Of a stretch of 8,215 bases of DNA, positions 6,003 to 8,215 are shown piece by piece (position 1 is the stretch's first letter; each line of letters starts with the position of its first letter). The DNA is from WQUF01 sp031549885 (GTDB lineage: Bacteria; Bacillota; Clostridia; Clostridiales; Clostridiaceae): positions 1 to 8,215 of the forward strand of contig JAVBPD010000160.1 in the NCBI GenBank assembly GCA_031549885.1, written 5' to 3'. Below the pieces are notes generated by a model. The model saw nothing but the letters and a program-made list of their open reading frames with translations. It did not search any database and was not told where the DNA came from. The translations under genes were made by a program, and so were the position numbers.

Positions 6003-6581
6003 ATGGATACAAACAATATGAATACTAAAAGCCTTATTCAAAGTACTGCTATAAGACTATTTAAAGAAAAGGGATATGATAATGTCAGCATAAATGAAAT
6101 TGCTGAAGCCTGTGAAATTACTAAGGCAGGTTTTTATTATCATTTTAAATCTAAAGACGAGCTTATCAGTGGATACTATAACAATATTTATCAAAAGATG
6201 CCTGATAATTTTTTAGATGCATTAATGTTGAAAAGCAATGTTGAAAAATTGTGGTTTTTTCTTTCGTTGTATATTGATTATACAGTACATAATGGTTCAG
6301 ATATTTTAAGTCAAATTTTTAAATCTAATTTAGATAGCGATAAACAGACATTTACAAATTTTGATGGAAAAATAAAAGATATTTGCATTACATTAATTGA
6401 TGAAGCGCAAAAATCTGGCGAAATAAATAATAACTCAAAACCAGAAAATATCTTTGATGTAATTGCTAACTTAATTATTGGCATAGCTATTATATGGTCT
6501 ATTAAAAAAGGTTCATTTGATGAAAAACTTGAAATAAAAAAACAATTTAATACTTTACTTGGTTTAGAGAATCAAAATTAA
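6003..6581 (+). CDS. TetR/AcrR-family transcriptional repressor
   Basis: This 192-residue DNA-binding protein starts at ATG 6003; a longer frame from TTG 5991 would add four residues but lacks a ribosome binding site. The N-terminal TetR domain reads SLIQSTAIRLFKEKGYDNVS (10-29). The helix-turn-helix and its close follow as INEIAEACEITKAGFYYHFK (30-49) and SKDEL (50-54), a very typical version. The C-terminal two thirds (about 60-192) are all-helical and would form the ligand-binding and dimer part; they do not reveal the ligand. The gene is divergent from the flavoprotein gene with a large inverted repeat between them. The usual reading is that it represses the flavoprotein and is released by the substrate or a related compound. 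It may also act on the amidohydrolase gene. The family call is firm; the target is inferred from position. Confidence 0.93.
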   Translation: MDTNNMNTKSLIQSTAIRLFKEKGYDNVSINEIAEACEITKAGFYYHFKSKDELISGYYNNIYQKMPDNFLDALMLKSNVEKLWFFLSLYIDYTVHNGSDILSQIFKSNLDSDKQTFTNFDGKIKDICITLIDEAQKSGEINNNSKPENIFDVIANLIIGIAIIWSIKKGSFDEKLEIKKQFNTLLGLENQN

Positions 6582-6604
6582 TAATTTGTTAAAAGATAAA
6601 ATAG

Positions 6605-6641
6605 GGTTCTTTCCAACCTTAATTGAAAAGAACCATTTTTT
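6605..6641 (+). terminator. Terminator after tetR, probably bidirectional
   Basis: GGTTCTTT (6605-6612) pairs with AAAGAACC (6627-6634) around a 14-base loop, and TTTTTT (6636-6641) follows on the plus strand. The T run overlaps the stop codon of the convergent acetyltransferase gene. On the minus strand the stem is followed by CTATTTTATCTTTT, so it may serve both genes. Confidence 0.72.
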
Positions 6642-7512
6642 ATTTTATAAATTCTAATTCATTATAATCACAAACAACCTTATATCCTATCTTTTGGTAG
6701 ATGCTATTTGAAATAGGATTGTCAAGGTCTGTAAAAAGTGATACATATTTATAATTTCTATCAAGAACAATTTGACTAACCTGTGCAACACAAGAGCTAG
6801 CATATCCTTTTTTTCTAAAATAGGGTGGAGTATAAACCATGTTAACACATCTTCCAGTTACAATTTCTCTTTGGCAAGAAGCAATTGAAACAGGCATCCC
6901 ATCATCTTCTAAAATATAAAACATATTTTTATTAATTGCTCTTTTTGCAGCTAAAACAGCATCATCAAAATTTTGATTGATTAAAGAGCAGTCATTATAA
7001 AAGGCATCATACCAATAGGGCAAAAAAAATAAATCTTTCTCTTTAGCTCTTCGCAATTTTCCAACTAATGCTATATTTTCATTCACTTTTTCAAGCTTGT
7101 AAATGCGCATATTTGTGCGAATTTTATAATCCATATTTATCTTTTTAGTATATATTTTAGCAAAACGCTCGGCAAGATTGTTTTCAGATGTTATTCCAGG
7201 AATGGAAATATTTTTACTTATTAGATAATCACACAAAAAGTTTACTGCATCTACATTTGCAATATTATCTGTTTCATACATTGTAATATTAAAAGGTGGG
7301 GTCATAATTGCTGATAGCAAAATATTATTTAGATTATCTGTTATAGTTGCCATAAACCAATTTTTTGTATTTCTCCAACCATCAGGTTCGCCGCCATTAT
7401 TTCCTAAAACAACATTTCCAAGTGGCAAAATATTTTGTACTTCATCTTTAAGAAAGATGGGAAATGTATCTTTATAGAACTCTTTCACATTATGATAATG
7501 ATTACACTTCAT
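6640..7512 (-). CDS. GNAT-family N-acetyltransferase with extra N-terminal region
   Basis: The 290-residue cytoplasmic protein has its recognisable GNAT domain in the C-terminal half, about residues 160-290. It shows MFYILEDDGMPVSIASC (197-213), a strand leading into MVYTPPYFRKKGYASSCV (225-242), where RKKGYA is the acetyl-CoA loop, and a final LFTDLDNPISNSIYQKIGY (259-277) ending in YNELEFIK. The last part is the usual alpha4/beta7 region of the fold. The N-terminal 150 residues carry no motif I can name; such two-part proteins often hold a degenerate second GNAT fold there. The substrate is unknown. AAGGAGT (7525-7519) lies seven bases before ATG 7512. The gene converges on tetR, with stop and terminator overlapping, and is not in an operon with the flavoprotein. 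It is not similar by eye to the acetyltransferase at 2032-2508 beyond the fold. Confidence 0.85.
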   Translation of the reverse strand: MKCNHYHNVKEFYKDTFPIFLKDEVQNILPLGNVVLGNNGGEPDGWRNTKNWFMATITDNLNNILLSAIMTPPFNITMYETDNIANVDAVNFLCDYLISKNISIPGITSENNLAERFAKIYTKKINMDYKIRTNMRIYKLEKVNENIALVGKLRRAKEKDLFFLPYWYDAFYNDCSLINQNFDDAVLAAKRAINKNMFYILEDDGMPVSIASCQREIVTGRCVNMVYTPPYFRKKGYASSCVAQVSQIVLDRNYKYVSLFTDLDNPISNSIYQKIGYKVVCDYNELEFIK

Positions 7513-7546
7513 TAAATCACTCCTTCATAAAACATTTTTCTGTTAA

Positions 7547-7552
7547 ATTATA
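7547..7552 (-). promoter_or_regulatory. Candidate -10 of the acetyltransferase gene at 6640-7512
   Basis: On the minus strand a perfect TATAAT (7552-7547) lies 35 bases before the start codon, preceded by GGTA. No convincing -35 is seen at 16-18 bases; the best is TAGAAA (7575-7570). Confidence 0.4.
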
Positions 7553-7638
7553 TACCAATCTTAGAATATTTTCTAGAAATTAACTACACCTTCAAGAAAG
7601 TATAGTTTAAAATATTCCTATTTCTAAAAAAATATTTT

Positions 7639-7667
7639 AAGACAGAATTTACTTTTAAATTTATAAT
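7639..7667 (+). promoter_or_regulatory. Promoter-like pair on the plus strand without a gene behind it
   Basis: AAGACA (7639-7644) and a perfect TATAAT (7662-7667) are 17 bases apart. Transcription would run into 7675-7770, which has no gene but ends at a weak hairpin. It may drive a small RNA or be chance. Confidence 0.28.
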
Positions 7668-7734
7668 CGACAAAGGGGAAATTTTAAAAGAAAAGACACT
7701 GTTCTTTAAATAGATGTTTTTAGATATGACAAAT

Positions 7735-7769
7735 AACCCTGACCTGTTTTTCTTTTTTGAAAGGGTTTT
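7735..7769. terminator. Weak hairpin, possible terminator
   Basis: AACCCT (7735-7740) pairs with AGGGTT (7762-7767) around a T-rich 21-base loop, and TTTT (7766-7769) closes the plus-strand side. It lies about 50 bases beyond the stop of the partial gene at the right edge, so it could also end that minus-strand transcript. The long loop and short stem make it weak. Confidence 0.25.
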
Positions 7770-7819
7770 ATGAAAGAATGCTCTTGTTTAGTTTTGGTTT
7801 ATTTTAAGTCAAGTAAATA

Positions 7820-8215
7820 TTATTTAAAGAATTCTGCACAGGTTTTAGAGTTTAATTTCTTTAACAAGTTCTTATCAATTATATTTTTATCAGCATAAAG
7901 CTCCATGATTTCTTCATCATATTTAACCTTAAACACATATTTAAACTTTCCTTGTGAAACAAGTCCTGCAAATCTACTTGCCTTTTCTTTTACAAATCCA
8001 TTTAAGTATTCTAAAAATGGGTTAACAAGTTCTCTGTGAAGTTCTACAGTTATTCTAGTTTTATGAGGTGTTATATTTTCAACAAGCTTTATCTTTTCAT
8101 CAAGCTTTTCTATTGATAAATTTCCTTCAGTTGTTAACAATTTTAATCTAAAGAAAACTTTAACTCCTTCTATTCCATATCTTCTTAAAATATTAAGCTG
8201 CATTTCTTTAGGCAC
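7820..8215 (-). CDS. C-terminal part of a protein of unrecognised function (cut by window edge)
   Basis: 131 codons are visible, ending at TAA 7822-7820. The frame is still open at the right edge. The first visible codon is GTG, but that is not evidence for a start because no upstream sequence is available. The fragment is lysine- and glutamate-rich with alternating strands and helices. It opens MQLNILRRYGIEGVKVFF, then has ITPHKTRITVELHRELVNPF, LNGFVKEKASRFAGL and KFKYVFKVKYDEEIMELYA. No signal peptide, membrane segment, cysteine motif or known catalytic signature is visible, and I do not recognise a family. Codon use matches the neighbours. A cytoplasmic role is likely from composition only. 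Confidence 0.75.
   Translation of the reverse strand: MPKEMQLNILRRYGIEGVKVFFRLKLLTTEGNLSIEKLDEKIKLVENITPHKTRITVELHRELVNPFLEYLNGFVKEKASRFAGLVSQGKFKYVFKVKYDEEIMELYADKNIIDKNLLKKLNSKTCAEFFK

Larger units (their letters stand above)
7513..7819. other. 307-base gap upstream of the second acetyltransferase
   Basis: No gene with start codon and ribosome binding site was found on either strand. The stretch contains the minus-strand -10 at 7547-7552, a 9-base inverted repeat GAATATTTT/AAAATATTC (7564-7572 and 7609-7617, 36 bases apart), a plus-strand promoter-like pair at 7639-7667 and a weak hairpin at 7735-7767. The short plus-strand frame from ATG 7714 (MFLDMTNNPDLFFFFERVL) has no ribosome binding site and was not called. 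Confidence 0.5.

Overview
The window is strongly AT-rich, with A/T-ending codons, GGAG-type ribosome binding sites and intergenic regions full of A and T runs. Together with the gene content (an AgrC-like GHKL histidine kinase, an iron-sulphur/FMN/FAD enoate-reductase-type enzyme, an M20 amidohydrolase and GNAT acetyltransferases), this points to a low-GC anaerobic Firmicute of the class Clostridia. It looks like ordinary chromosome with some accessory character. I see no tRNA, rRNA, transposase, phage gene, CRISPR array or origin.

Left part (1-2508). The last codons of a possible plus-strand gene run into a hairpin terminator. Next is a minus-strand sensor kinase with an N-terminal membrane domain and a C-terminal GHKL ATPase (103-1521). 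It has no response regulator or peptide gene beside it in the window. Upstream of it is a 510-base stretch with no intact gene. It holds several AT-rich palindromes, a promoter-like sequence pointing at the kinase, and a frame on the minus strand that reads like protein but is interrupted by a stop. Then comes a minus-strand GNAT acetyltransferase resembling AAC(6') enzymes (2032-2508).

Central part (2509-6641). This is the most coherent block. A plus-strand M20 amidohydrolase (2634-3803) faces, across a hairpin terminator, a minus-strand 651-residue enoate-reductase/BaiCD-like flavoprotein (3900-5855). Divergent from the flavoprotein is a TetR-family regulator (6003-6581, starting at an ATG inside a longer open frame). 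Between the flavoprotein and the regulator lies a nearly perfect 22-base inverted repeat. It sits on the predicted transcription start of the flavoprotein, just downstream of a good TTGACT / TGn-TATTTT promoter, as expected for a repressor operator. A similar TTTACTAT...GTAAA sequence precedes the amidohydrolase gene, so both enzymes may answer to the same regulator. The half-site spacing differs by two bases, however. A reasonable inference is a small catabolic module: hydrolysis of an N-acyl compound and reduction of an unsaturated acid or ketone, induced by a ligand of the TetR protein. The substrate cannot be read from the sequence.

Right part (6640-8215). A second, longer GNAT-type protein (6640-7512) converges on tetR and shares its terminator region. 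A 307-base gap follows, with promoter-like and hairpin sequences but no convincing gene. The window ends inside a minus-strand gene of unrecognised function (7820 to beyond 8215), seen only as its C-terminal 131 codons.
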